Origin: Gigantopelta aegis
Taxonomy: Eukaryota; Mollusca; Gastropoda; Neomphalida; Peltospiridae
Reading direction: 5' to 3'
Length of the DNA stretch: 64,000 nt
NCBI RefSeq assembly: GCF_016097555.1
Contig: NC_054707.1
Span: forward strand, 45,530,892 to 45,594,891
Under the pieces are notes generated by a model, which was not told the DNA's origin, ran no database searches, and worked only from the letters and a program-made list of their open reading frames with translations. The translations under genes and the position numbers were made by a program. The first letter of the stretch is position 1; the number at the start of each line of letters is the position of its first letter. This document shows, one piece after another, positions 43,401 to 53,584 of the stretch.

Positions 43401-44775
43401 TCCAATAACTGTAACACATTAAGCATGTACATATGCTTATAATTTATTTTTTGTCCATATACAAAAAATCCAAATTACAACATCAGTGTGATGATTTTTA
43501 AAAATTTAGTTTCATTAATGTAATTTGTTTTTGGCATCCCCCCCCCCCCCATTTCCCAGATATAACAATGTAAATATGGTTACATAAATAATACATATGA
43601 ATATCTAACACAAAACAAAGCCAGAAACACAGGGTAATAGAACATCCTTTAGCATAACGGGAAAAACATAGGGAAATAAATCATAGAAAGGCAGAATTAC
43701 TGTAAATATATAAAATATATTCCATTCAATATTTAAAGTTAATGTTATATATATTATTTTTTAAACAAAACACTGGAGTAACAAACATTCCTTTTTTCTA
43801 TTTGTAGTCGTCCCAACATTCCATGCTACACAGGATGTTCTCTGTGGCAAGGGGCGTATAACTCTAACAACAGCCACCACGCAGCAGAAGCTGTTCCATC
43901 CACTGCCGATGTTCACAGGTAAAAATATTTGAATTCTTTTACTATTTTCTCTACCTTCTGATTATCTTAGAAATATGTTTTTGGGGTGGGTTTCTTTTGT
44001 TTGGTTTTTTGGGTTTGATTTTTTGTGGTTTAATCCCACTGCCCCCATTTCTTTCACTCCTTTGAATTCCATCTCATTTCTTCTTCTTTCAACTTCTTTC
44101 ACTGTTCACATCCACATCCCAGTCCTTGTCTCTTCAAGCACAACAGGTGCTTGTCTTTTGTGGCTATTCGTGCTACACACTTGCCATTTCACACAAGCTT
44201 TTAGCTGTGGACTTAGTCTAGCTACTTCAGAGAGTGTTCAGTAGTTACTTCTGGCATTGTTAAGAGGCACTTGTAAATACCTACTATGCTCCCATACTAC
44301 CGGCGGTTGTTAGTGCCATGAGTCAGATAGAAAGATGTTTTTAGCTTTGTCATATCAACAGGTAAATTTTAAAGTGTTTTTTACTTCTCAATCCTCCTTT
44401 TTTCTAGTTATTATCTTTAAAAGATGTTTCAAATTATGTGATATCAAGTAAATTCTTGTTTTATATCTCTGTTTATTAACTTAAAAAGATGTTTGAAACT
44501 ATGATATTAAGAGGTGATTACATGTATATTGATTATTTTCAGTCTTACTGGATTTTATGATTGAAAGATGTTTCAGGTACATTAAATCAACAAGTGTAAC
44601 TTTAAAAATATACTTCATATTTTATGAATGTTTCAATCTGAATTTCAGGACCCATCCTGTCAGTCCAAATGAATCATCGTTCAAACGAGGCTCTCGCATG
44701 TCTAAGATGGTCACCTTGGTTCCTCCGTGTAACCCGTTCAACTCAGTCGAGAAGGAGACCATTGTCGTTAGCTGA
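31030..44775 (+). CDS. SPMIP7: SPATA48/SPMIP7-like sperm microtubule inner protein (nine exons)
   Basis: Model: 31030-31558, 33716-33780, 35932-36023, 37640-37778, 40743-40810, 41729-41770, 43003-43110, 43808-43918, 44649-44775. That is 1281 nt and 426 residues; all phases agree and all junctions are GT...AG. The start ACCATGG is a good Kozak context. The protein has no signal peptide or membrane segment. It contains FDNIVDPVSGFVSVGG, PVSQRWNLKRYHPAAQEW, two IPGY-type motifs (HIPGYSG and NIPCYTG), FTPFTVKRATVPRPTDTAHR and a closing KMVTLVPPCNPFN. Repeated IPGY(S/T)G-like motifs are common in ciliary and sperm microtubule inner proteins. Length and layout fit SPATA48/SPMIP7 (human about 440 residues), a component inside sperm doublet microtubules. 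The assignment comes from memory of the family, so a related MIP remains possible. First AATAAA at 46000-46005. Confidence 0.6.
31773..32846. repeat. Degenerate array of GGGGYGAAAYGACC-like words in both orientations
   Basis: The left cluster (31773-31891) has the words as complements (TTTCGTCCC, ATTTCGCCC, CATTTCACC, CGTTTTGCC). The middle (32170-32330) and right (32741-32846) clusters have them forward (GGGGCAAACTG, GGGGTGAATTG, GGGCGAATC, GGTGAAACGACC). The opposed orientation at the two ends suggests the termini of one ~1.07 kb element in intron 1. Confidence 0.6.
33478..33706 (+). mobile_element. SINE fragment whose tail abuts an exon acceptor
   Basis: Body GCCAGTGCTCCATAACTGGT, GGCTGTGGTATGTATTATCC, ATCCCTTGCTGCTAATCG. 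Tail ATGTGTTGAGTGCATTGTTA, then TTTCCTTCCTTCCTTA. The tail ends 9 bp before the AG of the exon 2 acceptor (33714-33715). Confidence 0.8.
33716..33780 (+). CDS. SPMIP7: Sperm MIP gene exon 2
   Basis: Completes Gly, then WTSDHDPRKPVSQPLGLRRSK, and ends in phase 0 before GTACTT. The acceptor pyrimidine tract comes from a SINE tail. The intron downstream (33781-35931) holds a CA run near 34195-34218, T-tracts and a dispersed repeat (35233-35690). Confidence 0.75.
35233..35695. repeat. Dispersed repeat, partner at 44014-44333
   Basis: Shares CATCTCATTTCTTC, ATCCACATCCCAGTCCTTGT, GTAGTTACTT and TTGTTAAGAGGCACTTGTAA with the copy in intron 8. Both copies are in the same orientation. A T-tract precedes this copy. 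Confidence 0.75.
35932..36023 (+). CDS. SPMIP7: Sperm MIP gene exon 3
   Basis: Acceptor TTTTATAG, phase 0 in, 30 codons plus AG out. Encodes SMYAGPQSSELSKSSKDLLA...YMYSSSTQ. Donor AAAG|GTGACT. Confidence 0.75.
36138..36876. repeat. 50 bp minisatellite in intron 3
   Basis: About 15 copies at a 50 bp period of a unit containing GGGTTTAGGTTATAAATGTA and GGGTCAATGTCTAACAGTAT. Copies differ by single substitutions and a few short deletions. Confidence 0.9.
37343..37426. repeat. TA microsatellite
   Basis: About 84 bp of (TA)n in intron 3. It accounts for the Ile-Tyr ORFs on both strands. Confidence 0.95.
37640..37778 (+). CDS. SPMIP7: Sperm MIP gene exon 4
   Basis: Completes Arg, then GYEEVQWDNMLGPKVWPPVS and QRWNLKRYHPAAQEWQ, ending in phase 0 at CAG|GTAAAT. 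One of the best conserved-looking blocks of the protein. Confidence 0.8.
37781..39812. repeat. 25 bp satellite, about 80 copies, in intron 4
   Basis: Unit GATATCAGTATGAATGTTTG plus TAAGA (25 bp). Variant subunits end in TTAGCAAGG or TACGGGAC, some are shortened to 17-18 bp, and higher-order alternation is visible after about 38560. The array starts within a few bases of the exon 4 donor. Confidence 0.95.
40470..40617. repeat. Palindromic MITE-like hairpin in intron 4
   Basis: Arms of about 65 bp: TTCTGGCACTTGTTCTTTTG and GATGGTTTTTCTGACA on the left, their complements TGTCAGAAAAACCATC and ACGAGTGCCAGAA on the right. The centre is near 40543. Confidence 0.75.
40743..40810 (+). CDS. SPMIP7: Sperm MIP gene exon 5
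   Basis: AMGRGWDWFQTRHGYYGNRP, then VV and TT of a split Phe. Acceptor TTAACCAG, donor CTT|GTGAGT. Confidence 0.75.
41729..41770 (+). CDS. SPMIP7: Sperm MIP gene exon 6 (42 bp)
   Basis: Completes Phe, then CNPLPRTPHIPGY and the first two bases of Ser. Contains the first IPGY motif. Acceptor TTTTCAG, donor ACAG|GTAATT. The short size is supported by exact phase agreement on both sides. Confidence 0.7.
42860..42933 (+). repeat. tRNA-like sequence, probably a SINE head or tRNA pseudogene
   Basis: An A-box-like TAGCTCAGCTTGTAGAGC and B-box-like GGTTCGAATCC are spaced as in a tRNA. The acceptor stem does not pair and the T-stem has a mismatch, so a functional tRNA is unlikely. Confidence 0.5.
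43003..43110 (+). CDS. SPMIP7: Sperm MIP gene exon 7
   Basis: Completes Ser of IPGYSG, then CVGAENLEEMDNIQEEFTPF and TVKRATVPRPTDTA, plus CA of a split His. Acceptor TTTTATAG, donor CA|GTGAGT. Confidence 0.75.
43165..43402 (+). mobile_element. tRNA-derived SINE in intron 7
   Basis: Head ACGTAGCTCAGTGATAAAAT, B-box region near ATCGATCCGCGTCGGTGGGC, body GTGCCATGACTGCGATATCA, GATTCCTTGCTATTAAATG, and tail TTGACATCCAATAACTG, truncated. Same family as 51083-51376. Confidence 0.8.
43808..43918 (+). CDS. SPMIP7: Sperm MIP gene exon 8
   Basis: Completes His, then RPNIPCYTGCSLWQGAYNSN and NSHHAAEAVPSTADVH, plus AG of Arg. NIPCYTG is the second IPGY-type motif. Acceptor TTTGTAG, donor CACAG|GTAAAA. 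Confidence 0.75.
44014..44333. repeat. Dispersed repeat, second copy, in intron 8
   Basis: Partner of 35233-35695. Starts at TTTAATCCCACTGC and ends near TTAGTGCCATGAGTCAGA. Confidence 0.75.
44649..44775 (+). CDS. SPMIP7: Sperm MIP gene exon 9 (last)
   Basis: Completes Arg, then THPVSPNESSFKRGSRMSKM and VTLVPPCNPFNSVEKETIVV, Ser, stop TGA 44773-44775. The closing VTLVPPCNPFN fits the end of SPATA48-type proteins. Confidence 0.75.
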
Positions 44776-46100
44776 ATATCATCATGATAGCGCCTACATT
44801 TCCACTAAGGAATAGCCACAAAACTAACGAGAAAATTGTTGAGAATAATCCTCAATTCTCAAAACTATTATTGGGGCTAAAAAGGTTCCAACATTCATTA
44901 ACCCTTTGTATCTGACAACTTCCAACCCCAAATCTTGCTTTACACCCAGAAATAAGGAATTATTTGAAGTGCAGCTTGCTTTTTGAAATATTTAATTATA
45001 TTTATTAATTTTATTAAATACATTTATATTTATAAAAGGTTTGCCATGAACACCAGAAGGTTGTAAGTGATACATGTGTTCTGAAAAAGTAAAAACTGAT
45101 ATATTAATTACACCAATACCAGGAAGATTAAGATACCTTGATCCCACATATATTCTTATATCTTTCATCTGTTGCCAACATGGCATGACCTTGTGATGAA
45201 GTGTTAATACAGTAGACTACATATGTTGTGTCATTTATGACACTGGGAAGATATAGTGATATGTTTTGTGTATATTCCTTGACAAAAAGAAGGTCAAAGC
45301 TGTTGATTTACCTGCTGTCAGTATTAAAGCTTTTAGTAAGCTGTTAATAAGTATTATATTTACTGTATATACCTGTTAATGGTACTTGTTCCTATTACAT
45401 CATTGTTGGCTATTTCAGACCAAAACTTTGTACCGCGTAGTTTGCCTTGGGTCATAATTTCTTCACATGTCACAAAAAATATATAATATATATCTGAGTA
45501 CATACTCACCTGTGAATATATATTCGTTGAGCATTCCCAAAACCAGAGCATTCAAAGATAATCTGAAAACAGTGGTTTGGGATTCTATAGATATTAGGAA
45601 AATAATTTGTGTATTTCAACCAGAAGTAGCATACAGTATTGAAAGAGGAACATAGACCTGTAATAATTATTATATTTATCTGTTAACAAATGATATATTT
45701 GCTTGTTACTTGCTCATGCTGTTTGCTAATGCAATATCTACCTTTCATTTTGTCTTACCTTAAGGCACTGAACAGGTATTTTCTAACTTATATATATTTA
45801 AAAAATTAATATGATGTTTTTGAATGAAATGCAAATTGTACTGTACAATCTCTATTCACTAGCACCTAGACACCAAGAACTTAATTTAATGTTGTAGCTC
45901 TGGTGTTAGCTATCACTGCGTTCAACCTTATCCTTTGATATTTTTGTACCTTTAGTTAGCATTGATTTTTTAAAATTGAAAAAAAAGTTTTTGGCAGAGA
46001 ATAAATGCTTGTGAAATATTTTTAATACATACACTTCACTTGTACATATATATGTAATTGTTCACTCACTGAACAAAAATATTCAGACCAAACAAATAAA
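44776..46100 (+). other. Probable 3' UTR and downstream sequence of the sperm MIP gene
   Basis: No further ORF is joined by splice sites. Candidate poly(A) signals AATAAA at 46000-46005 and 46095-46100. The true cleavage site cannot be chosen from sequence alone. Confidence 0.4.
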
Positions 46101-48160
46101 GCCAAATACTTGTTACTACGTGTCATGATATTGTATATGCTTGCAATTAGCCAGTATAAGAAAGCAGACCGTTCATTTGTAACATCTTAGTTTAACTATT
46201 CATTGTAGTACAGGTATGAATAATAATACATTATTTCCTAAATAGCCTCTAAAAATCCACCCCAAAACCAAAAGAAAAAAACATTGTAATCAGCATTATG
46301 TGGCAATACTACTGGTTTTCACTAATTTGCATCTTCACACTAGATCACTGTATATACTCTACAGGCACGGGGGAAGAAAGTAGATATTGGGGGGTGGGGA
46401 TTGGGCTTACTGAGATCAAGTCTGCAAATCAAAGTTTCTAAGGTGTTCAGAGATACATTCCCCATAAAATTTAGAAAATTAGATGTCCTGAAATGCAATT
46501 TCCTGCATTCTACAAATAAAATTCATCTCTGCTTTAAGATTTACTACCAATAACATTTTTGATTCAGAATTATTGGGTGCCCCCAGAATTTCCATATTTT
46601 GAATGGGTTTTTTTTTTTTTTGTTTTTTAAACAAACACCACAAACATTTAATACAGAGACAAAGACATTCTTTTGTATTGTGGACATTACAAACATGGAT
46701 GATGATGAGATGAATAGTGAAGCCACAGTATTTCCATTTCAGTATGGGACTACTTGACAGGTCCGTGCTCCATGCTTGCTGTCAGTTGAGCTATCTCGGT
46801 ATGACCCGAGCCCGGGGTTCACGGAACCTGCAGTGCATGCCAGGTAATCATCCCCCATGTGGGGTCATACACTTGAGAGACACATCCATAATCGCACCCA
46901 TGAAGCGAGTGAAACTCTGTGTATGTGGCCTTACACCTACCCATTGAGCCTAGCGGTGCACTCACTCTGGGTTGGAGTCGGTACTGGCATGAAAAATCCC
47001 CCATTGTCTCAGGTGGGATACATTGTGGGGTTTGGGTTTTTTTTTTTAATAATAAGTAGGTCAAAAGAAAAGTATGAATTTCCTTATTTTTAATGTTATT
47101 AATTAATGTCTTTCATTACATTTACTGTATTTGTTGTATGTTCTTGCATATAAATAATGACTCTATACATTATAATATTGTGTATGTGAAATGTATTGTT
47201 CTGACAAAGTATATTAATTGATGATATAATGTCAGTGTTAGCATGAATAGTAGTTTGTAGTGAACAATATTATTTTGCAAGTCTACTTTATGTCAGTCTG
47301 TGAGCCTGTGTGAGTGGTATTATTTTTAAAGTACTACTAAATTAAAGGCTACTTAATGGAGTAAAACATGAAATTGATGTGTGTATAAATAATGCACCAG
47401 AAAACGTCAGTTAGAAATGTTTGTAGTAATCAATGTGACAACAATAAAACAGATTGTTTTTTAGACTCGGCATGTTTCTCACTGTGACCAGTCAATCAGT
47501 TAAGTATGTTAAGTTACAAACCAGAAATACATGGTCAAATTAATCTGTCAGGTACCTAAACACATATTTTGCATCAGTTTCTTTTGCACATTAATTTAAT
47601 AGTTTACAGCATATTGCTATAAAATAATATCTGGAAAGTCAGACAATGACTACCTATAACTTAACAGCATTGATGAACCTTTAATAAAACTAAACTGTTT
47701 AGTTAGGATTATTTTTCAACTGTCTGTGATAAAACTTACATGTAAATGCACTGCAGTTGTGTTTAAAATTGCTTACCAGTAATTTAAATGTGGTTTGTAC
47801 CAGACAAAATCAGATTCAGCGTTAAGCATGATTAACGGTACCCACCTTTATTTCTGTGGAATATAGTGAAAAGCACAGAGTGAAAACATTCAATTTTATG
47901 TGTATCAGAAGTCTTCTAAACAGCCTGGAATTATGTGTTTCTTGTCTCATCTGTCCCTTGTGGCACTCCCCTATTTCCAATTATCTTGGATCCATCCCTG
48001 CCAGTATATTTAATTAGTATATAAAATAGTTATAATGCTAATTAAAAACATTTTTTTCTACTTTAAAGAAGTAAACTTGTAACATTTTAATAAAATGTCT
48101 TTGTATTATTAGGGATTTATCCAGGATGAATTGGGAAAATAAGCATGAGTAAATCATACT
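46101..48160. other. AT-rich intergenic stretch
   Basis: A degraded SINE head fragment (minus) lies at about 46925-47030 (GCACTCACTCTGGGTTGGAG). A T-tract and G/T-rich run occur near 46606-46622. Nothing else recognised. Confidence 0.5.
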
Positions 48161-48165
48161 TAATT

Positions 48166-48945
48166 GGGATATTTTTAAGGTCATTGAATGATGCATTACA
48201 TCACTGTTAAATTAATTTATTAGAACCAGCATAATTAAATATATGTATATTGGATATTTTTAAGGTCATTGAATGATGCAGTACATCACTGTTAAATTCA
48301 TTTATTAGAACCAGCATAATTAAATATATGTATATTGGATATTTTTAAGGTCATTGAATGATGCAGTACGTCACTGTTAAATTCATTTATTAGAACCAGC
48401 ATAATTAAATATATGTATATTGGATATTTTTACGGTCATTGAATGATGCAGTACGTCACTGTTAAATTCATTTATTAGAACCAGCATAATTAAATATATG
48501 TATATTGGATATTTTTAAGGTCATTGAATGATGCAGTACATCACTGTTAAATTCATTTATTAGAACCAGCATAATTAAATATATGTATATTGGATATTTT
48601 TAAGGTCATTGAATGATGCAGTACATCACTGTTAAATTCATTTATTAGAACCAGCATAATTAAATATATGTATATTGGATATTTTAAGGTCATTGAATGA
48701 TGCAGTACATCACTGTTAAATTCATTTATTAGAACCAGCATAATTAAATATATGTATATTGGATATTTTTAAGGTCATTGAATGATGCAGTACGTCACTG
48801 TTAAATTCATTTATTAGAACCAGCATAATTAAATATATGTATATTGGATATTTTTAAGGTCATTGAATGATGCAGTACATCACTGTTAAATTCATTTATT
48901 AGAACCAGCATAATTAAATATATGTATATTGGATATTTTTAGTAT
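48166..48945. repeat. 85 bp minisatellite, nine copies
   Basis: Units start near 48166, 48251, 48336, 48421, 48506, 48591, 48676, 48760 and 48845. Each contains TGGATATTTTTAAGGTCATT and TTAGAACCAGCATAATTAAA. Copies are nearly identical; one lacks a single T (near 48685). From here to about 49920 I see no gene. Confidence 0.95.
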
Positions 48946-49924
48946 AGAAATTGTGAAGGGGCCTATGTTTGGACCCACAGAATGCCAGGATAAATCCCTG
49001 ATTATCATTGACATTTTAGTATGTGATTGCTGCATGATCCAAGTACTGTGCCTTCTGTGTATAGCTGGTATAACAGTATGAAGAAATATTCATACATACA
49101 TACTGTACAGTTATGTTCGGTTCAGCATTCAGTATAACCTAAGGTCGTAATAAAATAAATGCTAGATTTGCATCCAATTTTTTTTTTTAAAGGAGGGTGA
49201 GGTATAGAATTAAATTTGTTATTTTATATTTTTAGAACATTAGAAATACCATAAATGAAGCCAAATGTTTTGGGGGTGGGTTTTTTGGGGGTTTTTTTCC
49301 CAATAAAAAATATAGAGATGGGCCTTTATTCAGAGCAGGGATGAAAATGTATGATTTACTTTATTATGACGTAATGCAAATATAGTTATTTATATTGTGT
49401 TGATTGTTCATTATTATGTCTATATTGAAGAAGTGTCCTTGCCTTTGCCAGTGTTTGCCTTTAAACGTTATAGCAATAAGACAGAATATCTGTACGAAGA
49501 AGAAACGTTATCTGTATGCTCAATCCAACTCAATCATGATTTCATCTTCAAAATCTGTTGGAAACCATTCCACGTACAGTACATACATATGTAATACTTT
49601 ATTTTGTAACTTGCAACTCTGTGATAATTACACATATATCAGACAGGTTAATTGTTTGCTGAATTTTCTAATATACACATACAAGTGAGTGTCTTTCATG
49701 AAGTTGTATTCATTTACACAATGTTAAATACACTGTATTTTTTAACATATATTTTGCTTATCTCAGTTATCTGTTACAAGTATATTACAGGACTGAGTTT
49801 GTTAAATCTAATTTTTGTCATATTATGTTAAAGCTTTACATGTGTGAGAATGGTTTTTGATTGTTTTAATAAATGACTTGGAACATATACTATTTTTATC
49901 TTTTAATTTGCTTTAATTATATGT

Positions 49925-50215
49925 AAGGGGCGAGATTTACCTCAGTCGGTTGATCTCTCACCTAAGGTGCTTGTGTCGCAGTATCGAACCACCTCGGTGG
50001 ATCCATTCATCTGATTTGTGTTTTTCTCGTTCCATCCAGTGAAGCACAACTGATCAAAATCTGTGGTATGTGCTTTCGTGTCTATGGCATAGACACACAG
50101 GCTCACATTTGTGTAAGGGGGCTGGCTGAATTTTGCCCGAATTAAATTGTGAACACAATACCTACCAGCCTTAAATCTGAAAACTTAACCACAACACAAC
50201 TGAGGCTTATTGAGT
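49925..50215 (+). mobile_element. Degenerate tRNA-derived SINE
   Basis: Head GATTTACCTCAGTCGGTTGA, B-box region ATCGAACCACCTCGGTGGAT, body GAAGCACAACTGATCAAAAT. The 3' half is heavily mutated. Confidence 0.6.
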
Positions 50216-51012
50216 GGTGGTTTGTGCTGGATTTAGCTTCTCTCCTAGTGCCCTAAAAAGTATAAGTATCCTTTTCAGCTGAAATGTGCACTATTTGATT
50301 TTAGGTAATAGTATTTAATTAGCTGATTTGATTTGAATCAATTGAAATGTTTTGAGTAAAGATACTAATATATGCCCATCGTGAAATCAAAAGTAACATC
50401 AGACTTTGATTAGAAAGTTTCTGATCAGTTTTGACAAAGGTAAAGGCTCAAAATGAATGACGGCAAGCTGAAAATGAAGTAATGTGTTATGACACCAGCA
50501 GCTTGAACAATATTTGGCTATTGAGTATATATACATGTACCTGATGACGAAAGAAAGGAATATCGGATTAGTAGCACCTCAGGACAACATGGCCATAAAG
50601 GCCTGTCTGAGCGATTGTTTAATGAGGGGTGGGGGCAATGGTCAGCACTCGAGACAGTGTAGTGGGGTTCGATGGGAAAATTTTAAACTTGGGTGCATCA
50701 GATTTCACCTGTTAAGTAGGTTGGGGTGGGGTGGGGAGTTGATCAGGGTAGGTAGGAAACAAAAGTGCTTTGCCAAAGACGTTTAGGGTGGGACCGAAGG
50801 CAGGATTCCCCCCAATAACATTTTAAAATAGCTTTGCTTTAAACGTGATTTCTTGGCATCTGAATCGTAAAGAATCATAACCCAATAATTATTATATTGA
50901 ATCGTAACCCAATAATTATTAGGCCTATGTTGGTACATTGAAATATGTTACTGAATAGATAAACCGTGCATTTTAGCGTTGACCACCGTCACTGAACACT
51001 GGAACGGTCAAG

Positions 51013-51542
51013 CTGTATCCTAATAGGATGCGAGCGATTATTTTAGAAATCATTGAGTTAATCGCCGTATCCTAACAGCACGTAGGGCGGGACGTAGCCC
51101 AATGGTAAAGCGTTCGCTTGATGCGCGGTCGGTCTGGGATCGATCCCCGTCGGTGGGCCCATTGGGCTATTTCTCGTTGCAGCCAGTGCACCACAACTGG
51201 TATATCAATGGCCGTGGTATGTACTACCCTGGCTGTGGGATGGCGCATATAAAAGAACCCTTGCTGCTAAGAGGCGACAACGGGTTTCCTCTCTTTATCT
51301 GTGTGGTCCTTAATCATATGTCTGACGCCATATAACCGTAAATAAAATGCGTCGTTAAGTAAAACATTTCTTTCTTTCCTGACAGCATGCGTACGACTCA
51401 ACAGATAAATCTACCGCATCGCAGGCTTGCGGTTAGGGCACGGCGATCGAAAGCAATGATTTCTAAAATAATCGCTCGTATCGCTCGCATCGCTCGCGTC
51501 CAGTTTATTTTAAGAGTCATTGATTTCGATTGCAGTATCCCA
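51013..51542. mobile_element. GTATCCTAAC-type MITE copies, one split by a SINE
   Basis: GTATCCTAATAGGATGCGAG and CGCCGTATCCTAACAGC on the left; related text AATGATTTCTAAAATAATCG near 51456. The SINE at 51083-51376 sits inside, between CCTAACAGCA and CCTGACAGCA. Confidence 0.6.
51083..51376 (+). mobile_element. Full-length tRNA-derived SINE
   Basis: Head GGGACGTAGCCCAATGGTAA (A-box) and GGGATCGATCCCCGTCGGTG (B-box); body GCCGTGGTATGTACTACCCT; tail GTTAAGTAAAACATTTC then (TTTC)n. A ~10 bp near-repeat CCT(A/G)ACAGCA brackets it. Confidence 0.85.
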
Positions 51543-51725
51543 CAGTGGCGTAGGCAGGATCTTGTATGGGGGGGGGGGGGGGGGGGGGGGGGGCACCTGG
51601 CATCCAAGCAAACAATGATATCGAGTAGTGGGATATGACACAGGAACCTTTTTAATGTTATTAATAAGCGAAAAGGTCAACATTTCCCGGGATTGGGGGG
51701 CATGGCCCCCCTGGCTACGCCACTG
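51543..51725. mobile_element. hAT-type MITE with poly-G, nested in another MITE
   Basis: Termini CAGTGGCGTAGGCAGG and CCTGGCTACGCCACTG are inverted repeats. The 8 bp flanks GTATCCCA and GTATCCTA agree at 7 of 8 positions. It contains a ~22 bp G run. Confidence 0.75.
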
Positions 51726-51861
51726 GTATCCTAACCGGATGCGTGCGACATATTTATCTGTCGCCTCGCACGCGTGTGGTTAGGATGAGGCAATTGAAAT
51801 CAATGATTTCTAAAATAATCGCTCACATCGCTCGCGGCCGGTTAGGATACAGCTTTACCGC
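51726..51861. mobile_element. GTATCCTAACCGG palindromic MITE
   Basis: Left GTATCCTAACCGGATGCGTG; right CGCGGCCGGTTAGGATAC. The interior shares AATGATTTCTAAAATAATCG with 51456 and 51036. Confidence 0.7.
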
Positions 51862-52394
51862 TGTGTTTCGTCGTAAGCGTTTCTTTTATGTGAATTGTTT
51901 GTGCTTGGAAGGAAACATCATCTGAAGGGAGACTGTAGACGCGTGTCCAGGGGAAGGGGTTTTAGGGTCGAACTCCCCCATGTTCAAGCAATTTTTTTTC
52001 TTTTTCTTTTCGATACATTTTTCATGAAGCATGTCTCGACCCTACTCTCTTCCCATAAACTTCGCTGACAGGTCTAGACCCCACCCGCCACCTGCCAAAA
52101 TTTATGCACATGCACATGCATGGCCGTACCCTCCGGGGGGCAGGGGGGGGGGGTGGTGGTTGCCCCCTGAGACTCATTTTTTTTTTAGCATACACATCTC
52201 AGGATTTAATTTGTTTAGTATTTCATTTGTTTATAAAAAGTAGTGCCCCCCTCCCCCATGACTTTGATCATGGTACGGCCCTGACATGGACAGCTATAAC
52301 TCACCTCATTTAAATACTTTTATATTATTGTTTATTATCAGCTGAAGTTATCGAACACGTCATGTCATCTACTTTATTACATATCTGTGAGAGA

Positions 52395-52555
52395 TGACGG
52401 AGATGGTGGGCGGGGCCTATGCTTGCACTCAAACACCAGCTGCTCTGAATGTGCACGTTAAACCCTATGACATGACATGACATGACATGACATGATGACG
52501 GAGATGGTGGGAGGGGCCTATGCTTGCACTTGAACACCAGCTGCTCTGAATGTTT
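52395..52555. repeat. Retroposon fragment duplicated around an (ATGAC)n run
   Basis: GACGGAGATGGTGGG(C/A)GGGGCCTATGCTTGCACT... through GCTGCTCTGAATG occurs twice (52396 and 52497), separated by TGCACGTTAAACC and five or six ATGAC units. The family tail matches 9150 and 59150. Confidence 0.7.
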
Positions 52556-52639
52556 TCTTAGATCACTTTTTGATGAAGGAAGGAAATGTTTTATTTAACG
52601 ACGACTTTTTGACGAATTCTAAGCAGTAATTATAGGTAA

Positions 52640-52745
52640 GTAGGTAATAAATAAAATATTACACTCATTTCAGTTTAATACCATTTTTATGCACGGGTAC
52701 ATTAGAAAATGGTATTAAACTGAAGGTCGTGTAGTATTCACTATT
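52640..52745. repeat. Palindromic repeat
   Basis: CAGTTTAATACCATTTTT (52671-52688) pairs with AAAATGGTATTAAACTG (52706-52722). Relatives occur at about 33950 and 57505. Confidence 0.65.
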
Positions 52746-52899
52746 TCCTTGGCACTAGTATCATCAGATTTGGTGTGTGTCATTTCTATATTTTGCGCAA
52801 TAGTTCTGAAAGTCAGGAGGAGAAAAATGATTTATTTGATGATGCACCACTCAACACAATGTATTATGGTTATATTGACGTCGAACATTATTGATAAGA

Positions 52900-53279
52900 A
52901 AGAAATGTTTTATTTAACGACGCACTCAACACATTTTATTTACGGTTATATTGCGTCAGACATGGTTAAGGACCACACAGATTTTGAGAGGAAACCCGCT
53001 GTCGCCATTACGTGGGCTACTCTTTCCGATTAGCAGCAAGGGATCTTTTATTTGCGCTTCCCACAGGCAGGATAGCACAAACCATGGCCTTTGTTGAACC
53101 AGTATTGGATCACTGGTCGGTGTAAGTGGTTTACACCTACCCATTGAGCCTTGCGGAGCACTCACTCAGGGTTTGGAGTTGGTATCTGGATAAAAAATCC
53201 CATGCCTCGACTGGGATCCGAACCCAGTACCTACCAGCCTGTAGACCGATGGCCGAACCACGACGCCACCGAGGCCTGT
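52900..53279 (-). mobile_element. Full-length tRNA-derived SINE, 12 bp target duplication
   Basis: Flanked by TTATTGATAAGA (52888-52899, 53280-53291). The minus strand reads head, GGTTCGGATCCCAGTCGAGG, body, (TTTC)n tail. Same family as 15354-15746. Confidence 0.9.
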
Positions 53280-53584
53280 TTATTGATAAGAGACACAAAG
53301 ATAATAAGACAGGAAACCAGTTGCCGTCATACCTACTACCGAAAAAACAACCAAAACACACACAAAAATAAAAACAAACAAAACATTCGGGGTATTTTAT
53401 ATGCACTTTGATATACCAGTTGTATGTCACTGTTTCTGACAACACCGAAGTAAGATCCACCGTGGGGGACAAATCACAGGTACATCCTACCGATCGGCAG
53501 GAGAGCGGAAACATTGGATAACATGATCAATGCTCATTTTTTATTTTAACTTTAAAAATACTAAAATATTGAAAACAAAATATG

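Noticed and set aside
48553..48741. Repeated-peptide ORF on the minus strand
   Set aside because: It only translates the 85 bp minisatellite.
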